A DNA stretch of 64,000 nucleotides from an uncultured Lacinutrix sp. (GTDB taxonomy: Bacteria > Bacteroidota > Bacteroidia > Flavobacteriales > Flavobacteriaceae). Shown here piece after piece: positions 34,862 through 44,775 of the stretch. The notes under the pieces were generated by a model. That model was given only the letters and a program-made list of their open reading frames with translations. It searched no databases and had not been told where the DNA came from. Made by a program: the position numbers and the translations under genes. The stretch's first letter is position 1, and each line of letters starts with the position of its first letter. The stretch is taken from NCBI RefSeq assembly GCF_947500605.1, contig NZ_CANMSJ010000014.1:1-64000 (forward strand), read 5' to 3'.

Positions 34862-36259
34862 CTATTGTTTCTTTTTTAATAAGTTTTTTACAAGTTTAGA
34901 GTTGTAAATTTCTGGAAATAACTCTTCTAGAATAATAATATGTTTAGCATCAAAACGCATAGCATTTCTAAAATGATAAGTTGCTTTTTCTGTTTCAAAT
35001 AACTGAAAGTATAAACCTGTTAATCTAAATTCTATTTCAGCATTTTCTGGAAAAAAGTCCTGAGCTTGAATTAAATTTAATGCAGCTGCTTCTGCTTCTC
35101 CTAATTCTGCTAATAAATCACTTCTAACTAACCACGATTCTAATTCGTAATGTTCTAACTCTAATACTTCTTTGTAGCCACGTTCTGCTTCTTCAAGAAA
35201 ATTTAACTTGTGGTTTATTTTGGCATAGTAATTCCAGTAAGTTACATTTTCACCATCAATATTTATAGCTTTATTTATGTAATGTAATGCTTTTTCGTAG
35301 TTTTCTTGTTTACAACAAAACTTGGTTATTGCAATCCAACCTTTATCTAAAAGAGGATCTTCATGTACTGTTTTGTAGTAGTAATGTAAAGCTAAATCAT
35401 CGTTGCCTAATTTTTCATGACAACTAGCAATTCTAAGTAAAGCAAAAGATGTTGGATCTTCTAAAGAGAGTGTAATGCTGTAGTTCTCAATAGCTTCATT
35501 GTGTAAGTTGAGTTTTTCTAAAACTTTCCCTTTTTCTATATATGCTCCAACAAAAGTATCGTCCGAAATAATAGCAAAATCGTAAGCATTTAATGCTTTT
35601 TCGTATTCTTTAAGCTCATAATATTGACGACCAAGTTGGTGCCAAGCTACTTCGCAATATGGGTTTTTGTCTAAATAAGTATTTAGGTATTCTATGGCTT
35701 CGCTGTTTTTGTCTAAAAAATCGAAGCAATAAATAATATTATAAAGCGATGCGTAATCTTCTGGATTAGAATTTAAACACTTCATAAAACTATCTCTAGC
35801 CTTATCGAATTGGTCTAAAAATAAATATTCCATTCCTATAAGTGAGTATAAATCTGCTGTATCTTCGGCAAGACTTAATGCACGTTTTAAAACATCTATA
35901 GCTTCGTCGTGTTTGTTTTCTTTAGAGAAAATATTGGCTTTTTGAATATAAATTTCTTCGTTTGAAGGCTCAAGAATATAGAGCTCGTTTAAAAGTGAAT
36001 TAGCTTTTCCTAATTCATTTTCAAAAACAAAAATTTCAACTTTAAAAAGTTTTAAACTTACAGAGCTAGGGTGCTGTTGTAAACCTAGTTTTATTGCTTT
36101 TTTTGCAAGAGCAACTTTACCTTGATTAAGGTAATGATGAATAATATTTTCGAACTCACTAGAGTCAAAAAACAAAACATTGTTTGTTTTAAGCATAGAC
36201 TCAAATTTAGTAAGCGATACGTTATTATTTTCTTCTTCTTGACTAAAATCCATAGGCAT
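34862..36259 (-). CDS. Tetratricopeptide-repeat protein
   Basis: The 465 residues form about 11 to 12 TPR units of 34 residues, recognisable from LGLQQHPSSVSLKLFKVEIFVFENELG, ALSLAEDTADLYSLIGMEYLFLDQFDKA and AYDFAIISDDTFVGAYIEKGKVLEKLNLHNEA. There is no signal peptide or membrane helix. TPRs mediate protein-protein contacts, and no enzymatic domain is attached. Homologues are common as single genes in Flavobacteriia and lack a known role. It starts MPMDF; the second Met is an alternative start. No strong promoter box was found near it. Confidence 0.85.
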   Translation of the reverse strand: MPMDFSQEEENNNVSLTKFESMLKTNNVLFFDSSEFENIIHHYLNQGKVALAKKAIKLGLQQHPSSVSLKLFKVEIFVFENELGKANSLLNELYILEPSNEEIYIQKANIFSKENKHDEAIDVLKRALSLAEDTADLYSLIGMEYLFLDQFDKARDSFMKCLNSNPEDYASLYNIIYCFDFLDKNSEAIEYLNTYLDKNPYCEVAWHQLGRQYYELKEYEKALNAYDFAIISDDTFVGAYIEKGKVLEKLNLHNEAIENYSITLSLEDPTSFALLRIASCHEKLGNDDLALHYYYKTVHEDPLLDKGWIAITKFCCKQENYEKALHYINKAINIDGENVTYWNYYAKINHKLNFLEEAERGYKEVLELEHYELESWLVRSDLLAELGEAEAAALNLIQAQDFFPENAEIEFRLTGLYFQLFETEKATYHFRNAMRFDAKHIIILEELFPEIYNSKLVKNLLKKKQ

Positions 36260-36410
36260 TAATTTAACGCATTTAATAAAATAAAAGTAACGCTCAAAGC
36301 GCTATTTTTAATGGGTTGCAAACAAATGTTTTTAACAAAGTAATGAACAACCATTAGGTGTTGCGTGATTTTTATTGCTTTATCATTGATAATTAATAGG
36401 TTGCTATTGC

Positions 36411-37595
36411 CTATTTAACTAGTATGCTATTTAATACTTCAATAATAATGCCACAGCCTTTTATAATTTCATCGTTGCTAATGGTAAGTGGAGGAGTAAT
36501 TCTAATGGCTTTTGGTTCGAATAATAGCCAAAAAAGAATTAAGCCGTTATCTTGTGCGTTTAATATCAGTTGATTAACTATTTCTGCGGAAGGTAACATA
36601 GCAGCTAGCATTAATCCTTTTCCTCTAATCTCATTTATTAAAGGATGTTTTAAGTGTGTTCTAATTAACTGCTCTTTTTCTAGAGTTTGTGACATTAAGT
36701 CACTTTCTATTATTTCTTGTAATGTGACTAAAGCAGCCGAAGCTATAACAGGATTACCTCCAAAAGTAGTAATATGTCCTAGTTTAGGATTGTCCTTTAA
36801 AGTTTCCATTAATTTGGTTGAAGCGGTGAATGCTCCAATAGGTAAGCCACCTCCTAGGCCTTTTCCTGTTACTAGAATATCTGGAATACAATTGTAGTTT
36901 TCGAAGCCAAATAATTTACCTGTTCTACCTATTCCTGGCTGAATTTCGTCTAATATTAATAATGCGCCAACCTCGTTACAGCGTTCTCTAACTTTTTGTA
37001 GATAGTTGTTTTTAGGTTCAATAAATCCAGCACCACCTTGTATGGTTTCTAAAATTACACAAGCTGTTTTTGTAGTAATGTGTTTTAAATGTGCTTCGTT
37101 ATTAAAAGTAATATGACTAATTTCTGGAAGTAATGGTCTAAAAGGAGCTTTGCGTTCCTCAAAATCCATTAAACTTAGCGAACCCATTGTATTACCATGG
37201 TAAGCACTATGTGCTGCAATTATTTCGGTTCTGCCAGTTGCACGTCGTGCTAGTTTTAATGCACCTTCGATAGCTTCTGTTCCAGAGTTTACTAAATATG
37301 TTTTTTCTAAAGAATTGGGTAGGTTTTTTGCTAATAACTCGCAGAGATCTACAGCTGGTTTTTGGATGTATTCTCCATAAACCATAACATGTAAATACTT
37401 ATCTATTTGAGTTTTTATTGCTGAAACTACTCTTGGGTGTGAATGTCCTAAAGGGCAAGCAGAAACACCTGCAACAAAATCTAAATAGGGTTTATTGTTG
37501 GTGTCGTATATATACGATCCTTTGGCATGAGAAATCTCCATGGCCAAAGGATGTGGTGTTGTTTGTGCTTGGTATTTAAAGAAATCGTCTTTCAT
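36411..37595 (-). CDS. Class III PLP aminotransferase
   Basis: The 394-residue enzyme shows DFVAGVSACPLGHSHPRVV, LVNSGTEAIEGALKLARRATGR (102-123), AYHGNTMGSLSL, ILDEIQPGIGRTG with D216, and LVTGKGLGGGLPIGAF with PLP lysine K245. This is the acetylornithine/GABA/ornithine aminotransferase family. The amino donor cannot be fixed from sequence; lysine, ornithine or GABA are possible. The stop of the OstA-like gene overlaps its ATG by one base, so the two are co-expressed, although no metabolic link is clear. The length is normal for the family. Confidence 0.88.
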   Translation of the reverse strand: MKDDFFKYQAQTTPHPLAMEISHAKGSYIYDTNNKPYLDFVAGVSACPLGHSHPRVVSAIKTQIDKYLHVMVYGEYIQKPAVDLCELLAKNLPNSLEKTYLVNSGTEAIEGALKLARRATGRTEIIAAHSAYHGNTMGSLSLMDFEERKAPFRPLLPEISHITFNNEAHLKHITTKTACVILETIQGGAGFIEPKNNYLQKVRERCNEVGALLILDEIQPGIGRTGKLFGFENYNCIPDILVTGKGLGGGLPIGAFTASTKLMETLKDNPKLGHITTFGGNPVIASAALVTLQEIIESDLMSQTLEKEQLIRTHLKHPLINEIRGKGLMLAAMLPSAEIVNQLILNAQDNGLILFWLLFEPKAIRITPPLTISNDEIIKGCGIIIEVLNSILVK

Positions 37596-39448
37596 TATTC
37601 CTTTTCTAATTCTAATATTTTTCCAACTGAAGGTTTTACGTTTTTTGGCTTCGTTTGTTTTGGAAGGTTCCTTTTTAGTTCCTCTTTTTTTACTTGTTTA
37701 CTAGGAAGTTGTCTTGATGCTTTTAAAGGTTTATCATCGCGATCATCTCCAAAACGGACTTTTGGCTTGCTTTCTTGGTCGGCCAAATCAATACGGTTTA
37801 ATAAATTTTCATCAAAAAATTCTTCATCAGGAACAGCCGGCGCTAAGCCTTTTATTATCGGTAATTCTAAAGGTGGATCATCTTTAAATAAATCTTCAAC
37901 GCTTAATGGTCTTTCATCTTCTCGCCAATCGAAATCTTTTAATCTTAATGCTCCTTTTAATATATCTTCTTCAGGATATGTGTTCGCTTCAGGAGCAATT
38001 AGTCGTTTGTAATAATAAATATCTCCAGCTTCAAAATAGATTTCAATATTTGCAGAACGTGCTTTGTCTAAGCCAATAAATTCATCTTCTTCATTTCTAA
38101 GAATAAAAACGGATTCTGCATTTTTATAGATGTTAACCTGTTTCATTTGGTTGTTATCATCAAATAAGCTAACAAGTCGCTTTCCCTTTATTTGGCTATA
38201 ATAATCTGTGCTTAATGTGTCTTTGCTAATAATAAACGCATTTTCGAAAACAATTAATGAATCGATTTTTTCGGTTTCGGTATTAGATTTTAAATGAATA
38301 GTATCACCTGTAATTTGGTTTGTTAAATTCCAGAGAATAGGTCTTCTTTTTACAGCAAATGCATCTTTAGCATCTAAACGCGATAGATTAATTAGTTGCG
38401 TTAAACCTGTTTGATGATTAAGATGTATAGAATCTGATTTTCCACTAATATCAGATTTAAACAATTTTGCATTTCTAAAAGCTCTAGTTATTCTATTATC
38501 TTCTTTTCCGGTAATCATTAAAGTATCAGAATGAATATAAATGGAATCGTTGTCTTGAACCGAAATCGCTAATGCACGTTTAGTAACAAAAGCGGAATCT
38601 TTAGATTTGTAAACTTCTGCATAATGACCTTTAATAATACTATTATTTATGGTGTCTGTAATTGTAATATTGTTTGATGCCGATGCAAAATCTTTATTTC
38701 TATCAAAAAACATACTATCTCCAACAACTACACGATTATCGTAGTCTATTCTTGAGTTTTTTGTAAAGTAACCAGTGTCGTTGTTAGTGTTGTAAAAACC
38801 ACGTTCGCAATAAACAGTACTTGTTTCTCCTACAATTTTTGAAGGTCCATACATATAAGCATGTCCTGTTTCCGAAAAGAAATCTAATTGGTTTGTAGTT
38901 AGTACGTATTCCGGATTTACTAGTTTTACAGTATTTAGAAAACGGTATTTTTTTTGAGACATATAGTAACGACCAACAGTACTTGTAATTGTTCCTGAAG
39001 AATCTCTAACCACCATTCCTTCTTCATTATAAAAGGCTTCTTGTTTAGCACGATCGAAAAAGAGCTTGTCTGTAGTTAATACAGAGCTAGGTTCTGTTAA
39101 AACAACATCACCTTTAGCATAAGCTAGTTGTGTTTTTCCGCTATATTCAGCATATCTAGCAACCATAGTAATGGTGTCTCCTTGTATCATTTTTACGTTT
39201 CCGTAAGCTTCTACAAAATTTTCCTTACCATATAAAACAGCTTGATCGCAATACATATCTATACCATCATGGTATACGTGTACTTGTCCGGCATCGCTAC
39301 GCGTTAGGATTCTTGCGCCAGGATAATTTTTTTCGTCTATTTCTCCAAAAGCTCCAGAGTCTTTAATTTCTATGTTTTTGCGTTGTTGAGCAAAACTATT
39401 GAAAGAGATTAGACTAAGTATAAATACTATTATTAAGTTTTTAAACAT
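37595..39448 (-). CDS. OstA/LptA-like protein
   Basis: The protein has 617 residues and a signal peptide (MFKNLIIVFILSLISFNSFAQQ). The OstA-like fold follows: EIKDSGAFGEIDEKNYPGARILTRSDAGQVHVYHDGIDMYCDQAVLYG, then repeated strands such as YGNVKMIQGDTITMVARYAEYSGKTQLAYAKGDVVL. The C-terminal 130 residues are basic/acidic and disordered (DDRDDKPLKASRQLPSKQVKKEELK). OstA/LptA proteins bridge LPS from inner to outer membrane, so this is likely the Lpt periplasmic bridge or a related component. The repeated beta-strand layout extends over 450 residues, longer than the small gammaproteobacterial LptA. Confidence 0.85.
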   Translation of the reverse strand: MFKNLIIVFILSLISFNSFAQQRKNIEIKDSGAFGEIDEKNYPGARILTRSDAGQVHVYHDGIDMYCDQAVLYGKENFVEAYGNVKMIQGDTITMVARYAEYSGKTQLAYAKGDVVLTEPSSVLTTDKLFFDRAKQEAFYNEEGMVVRDSSGTITSTVGRYYMSQKKYRFLNTVKLVNPEYVLTTNQLDFFSETGHAYMYGPSKIVGETSTVYCERGFYNTNNDTGYFTKNSRIDYDNRVVVGDSMFFDRNKDFASASNNITITDTINNSIIKGHYAEVYKSKDSAFVTKRALAISVQDNDSIYIHSDTLMITGKEDNRITRAFRNAKLFKSDISGKSDSIHLNHQTGLTQLINLSRLDAKDAFAVKRRPILWNLTNQITGDTIHLKSNTETEKIDSLIVFENAFIISKDTLSTDYYSQIKGKRLVSLFDDNNQMKQVNIYKNAESVFILRNEEDEFIGLDKARSANIEIYFEAGDIYYYKRLIAPEANTYPEEDILKGALRLKDFDWREDERPLSVEDLFKDDPPLELPIIKGLAPAVPDEEFFDENLLNRIDLADQESKPKVRFGDDRDDKPLKASRQLPSKQVKKEELKRNLPKQTKPKNVKPSVGKILELEKE

Positions 39449-39467
39449 CTTGTAATTAGTGTTTCAG

Positions 39468-39475
39468 CAAAAATA
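39468..39475 (-). promoter_or_regulatory. -7 box (TATTTTTG) for the OstA-like gene
   Basis: The minus strand reads TATTTTTG, matching TAnnTTTG, 19 bases upstream of the ATG at 39448. Confidence 0.45.
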
Positions 39476-39523
39476 ACGATTAATATGAGTTCGCATTCTC
39501 TATTAGGAAAATTTTAATATGAA

Positions 39524-39557
39524 AAAACCTGTCTAAGTATTAACTTAAACAGGTTTT
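39524..39557 (-). terminator. Terminator after purA
   Basis: The stem 39524-39532 with 39549-39557 is extended by 5 more pairs (TAAGT/ACTTA) around an ATTA loop. On the minus strand it is followed by a T-run. It lies 22 bases past the purA stop. Confidence 0.85.
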
Positions 39558-39579
39558 AAAATGCTATTATAGATTGAAA

Positions 39580-40854
39580 TTAATCTCTAAAAATGGTTTG
39601 TTTTCTATCTGGTCCAACAGAAACAATTGTAATAGGAATTTCTAATTCTTTTTCAAGAAACTCTATATATTCGTTTAATGCCTTTGGTAGTTGAGAGTAC
39701 TCAGTCATTCCTGTTAAGTCTTCACTCCAACCATTAAATTCAGTATAAACTGGCTCTACATTTTCTGGCTCGATATTAAACGGTAAATGTTCAATAGTTT
39801 CACCTTTATATTTATAAGCAGTGGCTACTTTTAAGGTTTTAAAACCAGAAAGCACATCACTTTTCATCATCATTAATTGTGTAACACCATTAACACGACA
39901 TGTGTATTTTAAGGCTACTAAATCTAACCAACCACAACGTCTTGCTCTACCTGTTACTGCTCCAAATTCTTGACCAACTCTAGCCATTTCTTCACCATCT
40001 GCATCAAAAAGCTCAGTAGGAAAAGGTCCAGAGCCAACACGAGTAGTGTAAGCTTTAAAAATACCAAAAACTTCTTTTATTTGGTTTGGTGCAATACCTA
40101 AACCTGTACAAGCTCCAGCTGCTGTTGTGTTTGAAGATGTAACAAATGGATACGTTCCAAAGTCAATATCTAAAAGAGAACCTTGTGCTCCTTCTGCTAA
40201 AATAGTTTTTCCATCTTTTAACGATTGGTGTAAATAGGCTTCACTATCTATAAATTGTAATTCTTTTAATCTTTCTATAGACTCAAAGAATTCAACTTCC
40301 ATTTCTTCTAAATCATACTGTATTTTTACATTGTGAAAAGCAATCATAGCTTCGTGCTTGTTTGCTAATTCTCTGTATTTTTCTTTCCAGTCTGGCATCT
40401 CTAAATCACCAACACGAATACCGTTTCTACCGGTTTTATCCATATAAGTTGGACCAATACCTTTTAAAGTAGAACCAATTTTGGCTTTTCCTTTAGAGGC
40501 TTCACTTGCAGCATCTAATAAACGATGCGTTGGTAAAATTAAATGTGCTTTACGTGATACAATTAGTTTTGCTTTGTAGTCAATATTAAACTGATCTAAG
40601 CCTTCTAATTCTTTAATAAATACTACAGGATCGACAACAACGCCATTTCCGATAATATTCATTGAATCTTTATGAAAAATCCCAGAAGGAATCGTTCTAA
40701 GTACATGTTTTATACCATCAAATTTAAGAGTATGTCCTGCATTTGGACCACCTTGAAATCGTGCGATAATGTTGTAATTCTTGGTTAATACATCAACAAT
40801 TTTTCCTTTGCCTTCGTCTCCCCATTGTAAACCTAGTAGTAAATCTACTGCCAT
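39580..40854 (-). CDS. purA: Adenylosuccinate synthase
   Basis: The 424-residue GTPase-fold enzyme begins DLLLGLQWGDEGKGKIVD, with the catalytic aspartate in WGDEGKGK (residues 8-15) and the histidine in FQGGPNAGHTLKF. Further signatures are GPTYMDKTGRNGIRVGDL, TILAEGAQGSLLDIDFGTYPFVTSS and the base-binding TSNTT. It joins IMP and aspartate with GTP, the first step from IMP to AMP. It follows the Fur-family gene after 14 bases, so both share the promoter at 41339-41346. A terminator ends the unit. Confidence 0.96.
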   Translation of the reverse strand: MAVDLLLGLQWGDEGKGKIVDVLTKNYNIIARFQGGPNAGHTLKFDGIKHVLRTIPSGIFHKDSMNIIGNGVVVDPVVFIKELEGLDQFNIDYKAKLIVSRKAHLILPTHRLLDAASEASKGKAKIGSTLKGIGPTYMDKTGRNGIRVGDLEMPDWKEKYRELANKHEAMIAFHNVKIQYDLEEMEVEFFESIERLKELQFIDSEAYLHQSLKDGKTILAEGAQGSLLDIDFGTYPFVTSSNTTAAGACTGLGIAPNQIKEVFGIFKAYTTRVGSGPFPTELFDADGEEMARVGQEFGAVTGRARRCGWLDLVALKYTCRVNGVTQLMMMKSDVLSGFKTLKVATAYKYKGETIEHLPFNIEPENVEPVYTEFNGWSEDLTGMTEYSQLPKALNEYIEFLEKELEIPITIVSVGPDRKQTIFRD

Positions 40855-40868
40855 TGTAGTAAGTTTTT

Positions 40869-41327
40869 TTAGTTGTCTTCTATTTTGTTTTTTGTACCAT
40901 AAAAATAGAGTGAGTGGTTTGTGATTGTGATATCAAAAACTTCTTCTATTGTTTTTTTTATGGATTGTATTCTAGGATCGCAAAACTCGATAACTTCACC
41001 GGTGTCTGTTAAAATAACATGATCGTGTTGTTTATCGAAATACGATTTTTCGTAATGTGCTTGATTTTTTCCAAATTGGTGTTTACGCACCAAACCACAG
41101 TCTAAAAGTAATTCTATGGTATTATAAAGTGTAGCGCGACTTACACGATATTTTTTGTTTTTCATTTTTAAATACAAAGATTCAATATCAAAATGTTCTT
41201 TGTTATTATAAATTTCTTGAAGTATAGCGTAACGTTCAGGTGTTTTTCTGTGACCATTACCTTCTAAAAAAGCTGTAAAAACATTTTTTACAATCTCTTG
41301 ATTTTTTGTGTCTGTATTTGCGCTCAT
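40869..41327 (-). CDS. Fur-family transcriptional regulator lacking the CxxC zinc site
   Basis: The protein has 152 residues. The winged-helix part reads [30 protein letters not shown] and [25 protein letters not shown], followed by the dimer domain [23 protein letters not shown]. Classical Fur proteins have HDHLxCxxCG there; here the two cysteines are replaced (ILTDTG), so the structural zinc site is absent. This is a known type in Bacteroidota, sensing iron, peroxide or zinc by another site. It is the first gene of the purA unit. A 6-2-6 inverted repeat (AATAACGTGTTATT, 41386-41399) lies 40 bases beyond the promoter box. Confidence 0.85.
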   Translation of the reverse strand: MSANTDTKNQEIVKNVFTAFLEGNGHRKTPERYAILQEIYNNKEHFDIESLYLKMKNKKYRVSRATLYNTIELLLDCGLVRKHQFGKNQAHYEKSYFDKQHDHVILTDTGEVIEFCDPRIQSIKKTIEEVFDITITNHSLYFYGTKNKIEDN

Positions 41328-41338
41328 AATTTAAACGA

Positions 41339-41346
41339 CAAATTTA
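41339..41346 (-). promoter_or_regulatory. -7 box (TAAATTTG) for the fur-like gene and purA
   Basis: The minus strand reads TAAATTTG, 11 bases upstream of the ATG at 41327. An inverted repeat at 41386-41399 could be an operator, possibly for autoregulation. Confidence 0.5.
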
Positions 41347-41423
41347 CGTATTTTTTTGGGGTAATTCTACAATTTTAAGAGATAGAATAACGTGTTATTA
41401 AGCAGTTATTAACAAGAATGATT

Positions 41424-43643
41424 TTATGCTCGTGAAACCTTCTCGATACCGTTAATTTTTTTTAGGTTATCCATTAATTTTTTAAGCAAGGCTTTGTTTT
41501 TAACACTCACATTAATTTTACCAGAAAACACACCGTGATTACTTTGAAAACTAATACTAGTCATGTTTACATGCATGTTTTCTGAAATGACCTTAGTAAT
41601 ATCGTTTACTAAACCTAAATTATCTATTCCAGAAAGGTTAATATTGGCATAGTATTCCTGTTTAGAGGAGTCAATCCACTTAGCAAGCATAATTCTATAG
41701 GCGTAATTAGACTGCATGCTTAATGCATTAGGGCAGTTTTTTTTATGCACTTTTATGCCATCATTAATAGTAAGGAATCCAAAAACGGGATCGCCAGGAA
41801 TAGGATTACAACAAGTCGCTAATTTATAATCTAGGGTTTCTTCTTCTTTACCAAAAACAAGCATATCGTAACTGCTTGTAATTTCGTCTTTTTCTAATTC
41901 TTCTTTTGAAATCGAATTTTTTCGATTCATTTTATTCTTAATAAAACTAACCAAGGCATTACTTCTCGATGCCGCATAGTCTTTAAGCATTGGATTACTT
42001 ATAGTACCAATACCAACACGGTAGAATAAATCTAAGCTGGTTTTAAGTTTAAAGTGGCTAACCATTTCATTAACCGATTTTTCATCAAGAGATATTTTAA
42101 GTTGTTTTAGTTTTCTACGTAAAATCTCTTTACCATCTTCGGCAATAAGCTTTTCGTCTTCACGCAATAGCGATTTTATTTTACCTCTAGCTCGAGAGGT
42201 TGTAGCATAATCTAGCCAGTTTGAATTTGGTTTTATATTTTCACTTGTTAAAATATCGACTTGATCTCCGCTATTAAGTTCATGACTTAGTGGTACTAGT
42301 TTTCCATTTACTTTTGCGCCACGTGTTTTCATACCTATTTCTGTATGAATACTGAATGCAAAATCTAAAGGTGTTGCACCTTTTGGGAGCGATTTTAAAT
42401 CTCCTTTAGGTGTAAAAACAAATATTTCTTTAGAGTAGAGGTTAAGTTTAAATTGTTCTACAAAATCAACAGCGTTTGTAGAGTGGTTTTCTAGTGCTTC
42501 TTGAAGCCTATTAATCCACATATCTAAATTATCTTCTTTATCGTCGTTATTTTTGTATTTGTAGTGCGCCGCATAACCTTTTTCGGCAATCTCGTTCATG
42601 CGCTCACTTCTAATTTGTACTTCTACCCAACGTCCTTTAGGACCCATTACTGTAATATGTAACGCTTCGTAACCTGTAGATTTTGGAGAAGAAATCCAAT
42701 CTCGTAATCGTGTTGGATTTGGTCTAAAGTGATCTGTAACGACTGAGTATATTTTCCAAGCTAAGAATTTTTCATTTTCCTTATCGGATTTATAAATAAT
42801 TCTAACAGCAAACTTATCGTATACCTCATCATAGGAAACGCCTTGTTTCTCCATTTTTCGTTTAATAGAAAAAATAGATTTTGGACGCCCTTTTATTTCA
42901 TAATTTAAACTTTCTTTATCTAAAGATGTTTTTATAACGCTATTAAATTCTTGAATGTAAGCATCTTGCTCTTGCTTGCTTTCTTTTGTTTTATGCAGAA
43001 TCTCGTTATAGATTTCTGGCTCTGTATACTTTAAACTTAAATCTTCAAGTTCTGTTTTAATATTATAAAGACCAATTCTATGCGCTAAAGGCGCATAAAT
43101 GTATAAGGTTTCGCTTGCAATTTTCTCCTGCTTGTCTGGACGCATGGAATCCATGGTTTGCATGTTGTGGAGTCTGTCGGCTATTTTAATAATAATAACA
43201 CGTACATCATCATTAAGTGTAAGCAGCATTTTTCTAAAATTCTCTGCTTGAAGCGACACGTCCATGTCTTTCTCCTTACTTAAAGATGAAATTTTAGTTA
43301 AACCATCTACAATTCTTGCAACGGTTTCACCAAATAGTTTTTCAATATCTTTTACAGTATAGTCATCACTATCTTCTACAACATCGTGAAGTAGAGCGGC
43401 TGCAATAGAGGTGGCATCCATTCCTATTTCTGAAGCCACAATACGTGCTACAGCAATAGGATGAAATATATAAGCTTCACCACTTTTTCTACGCTGCGTT
43501 TTGTGTGCATCTACGGCAACATCAAAAGCTTTACGAATTAGTTTTTTATCGTCATCTGTTAACGATGTGTAACTAACCTTTAATAAGTCTTTATAGGCTT
43601 TTGCAATTGTTGCGTTTTCTTTTTCTATTTCTGCTTCCGTCAT
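41424..43643 (-). CDS. rsh: Bifunctional (p)ppGpp synthase/hydrolase (Rel/SpoT homologue)
   Basis: The 739-residue protein has the full RSH architecture. The HD hydrolase (about 40-155) contains HPIAVARIVASEIG, ALLHDVVEDSD and RLHNMQTMDSM. The synthetase (about 240-350) shows KRKMEKQGVSYDEVYDKFAVRI and STGYEALHITVMGPKGRWVEVQIRSERM. The TGS domain (about 395-455) contains VFTPKGDLKSLPKGATPLDFAFSIH, and the C-terminal ACT domain begins ANINLSGIDNLGLVNDI. It makes and degrades the stringent alarmone. Both catalytic halves keep their key motifs, so it is probably bifunctional. No promoter box was identified. Confidence 0.95.
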   Translation of the reverse strand: MTEAEIEKENATIAKAYKDLLKVSYTSLTDDDKKLIRKAFDVAVDAHKTQRRKSGEAYIFHPIAVARIVASEIGMDATSIAAALLHDVVEDSDDYTVKDIEKLFGETVARIVDGLTKISSLSKEKDMDVSLQAENFRKMLLTLNDDVRVIIIKIADRLHNMQTMDSMRPDKQEKIASETLYIYAPLAHRIGLYNIKTELEDLSLKYTEPEIYNEILHKTKESKQEQDAYIQEFNSVIKTSLDKESLNYEIKGRPKSIFSIKRKMEKQGVSYDEVYDKFAVRIIYKSDKENEKFLAWKIYSVVTDHFRPNPTRLRDWISSPKSTGYEALHITVMGPKGRWVEVQIRSERMNEIAEKGYAAHYKYKNNDDKEDNLDMWINRLQEALENHSTNAVDFVEQFKLNLYSKEIFVFTPKGDLKSLPKGATPLDFAFSIHTEIGMKTRGAKVNGKLVPLSHELNSGDQVDILTSENIKPNSNWLDYATTSRARGKIKSLLREDEKLIAEDGKEILRRKLKQLKISLDEKSVNEMVSHFKLKTSLDLFYRVGIGTISNPMLKDYAASRSNALVSFIKNKMNRKNSISKEELEKDEITSSYDMLVFGKEEETLDYKLATCCNPIPGDPVFGFLTINDGIKVHKKNCPNALSMQSNYAYRIMLAKWIDSSKQEYYANINLSGIDNLGLVNDITKVISENMHVNMTSISFQSNHGVFSGKINVSVKNKALLKKLMDNLKKINGIEKVSRA

Positions 43644-43738
43644 ATAAATAAAAATAAGAATTAAATATCAATGTGCAAGCCCTTTTTTTTATTTTTTAAA
43701 TGAAGAAATAAAGATGAGTAGAAAAGTTGTGGTTTTAA

Positions 43739-44716
43739 TTAATCTTCCTTGTAGACTTCTAAATTTAAGCCTAATCCGTAATTGTTTAAGCCTGCTTTAA
43801 GTAAGTTCGATTTTTCAACATTTTGTTTGTCGAAAAGTGTCCATTGTCCGCCGTTTAAGAAAATACGTCTTACAAAGGTTCTTTTCTCTGAAATTTCGTC
43901 TGTAAAAGGTAATAGTGGTCTAAACGTAGTCGATACTTTAACAATACCGCGTTTTGTTTTAATTTCTTGATATTTTTTATTGGGTAATAATTTTCCTTTT
44001 GCATCTGTATAACCCAATACTTGAAGTGAAATAAATAAACCGTTTTTAGGCATGTAGATATCGTTTTCAGTAATATCAAATTCTAAAATCTTATCATTTT
44101 TTTCGTTTGCTATAAATACAATATTCTCGTATGTTAAAACATCGCCAGGTAAACCGTTGTTGTTTTTGTAAAAATTGACTTTAAATAAAGTAGAGAACGG
44201 TCTTTTTTTAGACGATTTCCTTTTGCGTTTATCCCAATCTTTAGCTTCTACTTTTATTGGAATTTGTAAGCTAGATAATCGTTTTGTTTTATTTGAATTG
44301 TTAGGGAAATACACCGCGATTTCACTTTCTATTGTTGGTAGCCAGCATTTGTAATAATCTTCGTGTACAGTTGGTTTTATTTTATCTATTTTAAATTTAC
44401 CTTTTGGTTTGGTTAAAAAGACTTCGTCAAGTGTGTTTATACTTGACTTCATTGTGATTGTAGGAGGTAAATTATGAGTGGCTAATTTTAAGTCGTTAAA
44501 ACCAATTGCAGAAATATATAGAGAATCTATATCCTTATACAGTTTTTGGGTAAAATGGAATTTACCTAAATCGTCTGCAAACAAACCATTACCATTGCCA
44601 AAGGAAATGGTAGCGTAGGAGACAGGCTCTTCAATCTCAGAAATTATGGTGGTGTTTTGTGCTTCAGAAAAAAATGAAGCACAAATAAAACAGAATATAT
44701 AGAATAGGTTTTTCAA
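43739..44716 (-). CDS. Exported protein with carboxypeptidase regulatory-like N-terminus
   Basis: The 325-residue protein starts with TTG (44714-44716). The residues that follow form a good signal peptide (KNLFYIFCFICASFFSEAQ), which supports this start. The N-terminal 95 residues (EEPVSYATISFGNGNGLFADDLGKFHF ... ISAIGFNDLKL ... TLDEVFL) match the CarboxypepD-like domain seen at TonB-dependent receptor and surface protein N-termini. The remainder (IPIKVEAKDWDKRKRKSSKK ... LNGGQWTLFD) is unfamiliar and beta-rich. No lipobox is seen, so the location is periplasm or outer membrane. The role is unknown. Confidence 0.65.
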   Translation of the reverse strand: MKNLFYIFCFICASFFSEAQNTTIISEIEEPVSYATISFGNGNGLFADDLGKFHFTQKLYKDIDSLYISAIGFNDLKLATHNLPPTITMKSSINTLDEVFLTKPKGKFKIDKIKPTVHEDYYKCWLPTIESEIAVYFPNNSNKTKRLSSLQIPIKVEAKDWDKRKRKSSKKRPFSTLFKVNFYKNNNGLPGDVLTYENIVFIANEKNDKILEFDITENDIYMPKNGLFISLQVLGYTDAKGKLLPNKKYQEIKTKRGIVKVSTTFRPLLPFTDEISEKRTFVRRIFLNGGQWTLFDKQNVEKSNLLKAGLNNYGLGLNLEVYKED

Positions 44717-44775
44717 TGTGTAATGTGTTTTAATTTTTTATATAACAAGTGTACTGGTTATTTTGAAGCCTCTAT

